Shown here in pieces: positions 39,928 to 41,159 of a stretch of 41,159 nt of DNA. The notes beneath the pieces are model-generated. The model made no database searches. It saw only the letters and a list, made by a program, of their open reading frames with translations, and was not told where the DNA came from. Position numbers and translations under genes: made by a program. The stretch lies in NCBI RefSeq assembly GCF_014654785.1, contig NZ_BNBD01000026.1:1-41159 (forward strand). The letters run 5' to 3'. Every line of letters starts with the position of its first letter. Position 1 is the first letter of the stretch. This DNA comes from Streptomyces mashuensis. GTDB taxonomy: Bacteria; Actinomycetota; Actinomycetes; Streptomycetales; Streptomycetaceae.

Positions 39928-40233
39928 GTGAGCGCCGTCATCCCGCCGCAGCCATCGGCACGTCCTGATGAGACCGGGCCGGCCGCGGCGGACGACGTGA
40001 GGCCGTGCGGCCAGCGTCAGCAGGCCGGCGCTCTGGCGGATCAGGTGGCCCGGCTGCTGGAATCGGCGCGCATGGTGGCGGTTGCATGCCCGGTGCTGGA
40101 GGCCGCCGCGCTGTTGCTGACGGCCGCGGGACGGGGCGAGCTAGACGAGCGTGGCCGCGCAGCCGCCGTCACCGTTGCCGCCGAGTTGCGGGCCGTTGCC
40201 ACGCAGGGCAGCGCGGACGGCCCCGCAGGCTGA
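39928..40233 (+). CDS. Hypothetical protein (101 aa)
   Basis: GTG 39928 gives VSAVIPPQPSARPDETGPAAADD... followed by helices (ALADQVARLLESARMVAVACPVLEAAALLLTAA). No family recognised. The start is uncertain: an ATG at 39847 is in frame and would overlap the end of the array. It lies downstream of the mini-array on the same strand. Confidence 0.45.
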   Translation: MSAVIPPQPSARPDETGPAAADDVRPCGQRQQAGALADQVARLLESARMVAVACPVLEAAALLLTAAGRGELDERGRAAAVTVAAELRAVATQGSADGPAG

Positions 40234-40396
40234 GCCGACCGGACCCCGGCGGACCAGGCACTCGGTGGAAGACGGCCAACGCCCGACCTGCGCGCTGGCC
40301 TCACGCCGGGCCGCAATGTGCGATATCCGAGGCGGTAAGCCGGACGCGACGACCGGTCGGAGTCCGGGCCCGCCATGACGGAAGGACTCAAGACCC

Positions 40397-40798
40397 GTGC
40401 AGAAGTTCGCCGGCCTCCGCGTCGCCGGAGGCACCGTACGCGCCCGCACCCCCTACGGATGGTTCGGCAGCCTGGAAGTGCTCTTCTCCCACAAGGAACC
40501 GCAGGTGGGTCACCGCATCGGCGCCCTGCCCGAAGGCGTCATCTACGACTACACGGGGATCGACCGGAACGTCGACATGCAGCACGTGTGGTTCGTCAAG
40601 GACGACAAGACCCCGCCCGGCCGATACGAGATCGAGCACCTCTTCCCCACCTCGGACCGGGGATGGGCGGTGATCGCCAAGCCCAGCGGGGCGGTGGCGG
40701 CCTGCCGGATGAAGGGCGAGGCCGATTACCTCGGAACCCGCGAGCAGGCCCAGCAGTGGGCCGACGCCCTCAACGAGAAGTTCCCGGTGCACGGCTGA
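40397..40798 (+). CDS. Hypothetical protein (133 aa)
   Basis: VQKFAGLRVAGGTVRARTPYGWFGSLEVLFSH... with YDYTGIDRNVDMQHVWFVKDDKTPPGRYEIEHLF, a beta-rich soluble protein. GGAAGGA lies 10 bases before GTG 40397. Function unknown. It is the last gene before the right telomere and points toward it. Confidence 0.55.
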   Translation: MQKFAGLRVAGGTVRARTPYGWFGSLEVLFSHKEPQVGHRIGALPEGVIYDYTGIDRNVDMQHVWFVKDDKTPPGRYEIEHLFPTSDRGWAVIAKPSGAVAACRMKGEADYLGTREQAQQWADALNEKFPVHG

Positions 40799-40812
40799 CG
40801 GCCGACCGGTTT

Positions 40813-40840
40813 GCTCCCCGCGCATGCGGGGCTGTACCAC
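40813..40840. other. Solitary I-E-repeat-like hairpin at the right end
   Basis: GCTCCCCGCGCATGCGGGGC followed by TGTACCAC. The CCCCGC-GCAT-GCGGGG stem is the same shape as Streptomyces type I-E CRISPR repeats. It also sits 15 bases after the last gene, where a terminator would be, so both readings are possible. Confidence 0.45.
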
Positions 40841-40851
40841 CACGGCGAGCC

Positions 40852-41159
40852 AGGAGGGGGTGGTTCCGTGCTGCGCCGCGATGGTGCCGGCCGTGGCCGG
40901 GCCCTGGCTGGGTGGGGTGGGTTGTGCTCCTTGGGGTGGTGGGGCACGATCCCGAACTCTACACATGCATCATGTGGTGGTGTAGGCTGTTCTCACAGAT
41001 TGGTTGAGACGGTTCCCGCTCCTCCGCCCCTGTCACGACTGGTAGTTGCCCACCGCCCCCGCGCCGCCTCCTCCCGTAGGTGCTGCCCGCGAAGCGGGCC
41101 AGGGTCCGGGAGCGGAGCGGACGGGCCCTCGTGTCGCGGAGCGGCACGTCAGGCCCCAA
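40852..41159. repeat. Right terminal inverted repeat (telomere)
   Basis: This is the inverted copy of bases 1-307, one base longer. The same small hairpins and the CACATG-CAT-CATGTG palindrome (40962-40976) are present. Both copies begin at exactly the same base, as expected when the window is a full linear replicon. Confidence 0.93.

Overview
The window appears to be a complete linear plasmid of about 41 kb from a Streptomyces or close relative. It is very GC-rich, uses GTG and TTG starts often, and ends in terminal inverted repeats (bases 1-307 and 40852-41159). The first 60 bases of the two ends are identical and the rest are close. It carries a gene for a Tpg-type telomere terminal protein, a telomere-adjacent helicase, ParA/ParB partition, an initiator plus DnaB replication module, and an FtsK-type conjugation module. 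No rRNA or complete tRNA is seen.

Layout from left to right. Left end: inverted repeat, helicase with helicase-associated domains (573-3149), and a 47-residue protein. 3459-6888 (minus): a tightly overlapping five-gene operon for a MoaA-like radical SAM enzyme, a dTMP-kinase-like P-loop kinase, a protein resembling only domain I of phosphohexomutases, an alkaline-phosphatase-superfamily hydrolase and a Nudix hydrolase. A small membrane protein lies upstream and an HTH regulator faces away. 9018-14408: an HTH protein, parA/parB with five parS-like sites (three inside parB), and an ATP-binding regulatory protein. 14629-21604: regulators and accessory genes, including a fatty-acid-desaturase-like protein and dapF. 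These two share a CTAG-type palindrome with a GntR gene. 21696-31627 (minus): conjugation genes (VirB4-like ATPase, VirB6/TrbL-like protein, pilin-sized protein, transglycosylase/NlpC enzyme, FtsK/TraB-like translocase and a membrane spread protein).

31628-37761: a regulatory region with a tRNA-acceptor/T-arm-like hairpin, then the replication module. It has an initiator gene with iterons inside its own coding sequence, dnaB, and tpg without a visible tap. 37858-39843: a stand-alone type I-E Cse1 (Cas8e) protein with a C-terminal HTH. Ninety-six bases downstream is a three-repeat CRISPR-like array with I-E dimensions (29 + 33). No other cas gene is present. Two small genes and the right inverted repeat close the molecule.

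How the parts may work together: iterons, initiator and DnaB start replication internally. Tpg would cap and prime the ends, probably with host Tap. ParAB and parS keep copies. The FtsK-like translocase, with candidate clt repeats beside its gene, moves DNA between mycelia with help from wall hydrolase and T4SS-like parts. The two cargo loci that best merit study are the radical SAM/kinase/phosphatase/Nudix operon and the solo Cse1-HTH with its mini-array. All functions are read from motifs; no database search was possible.
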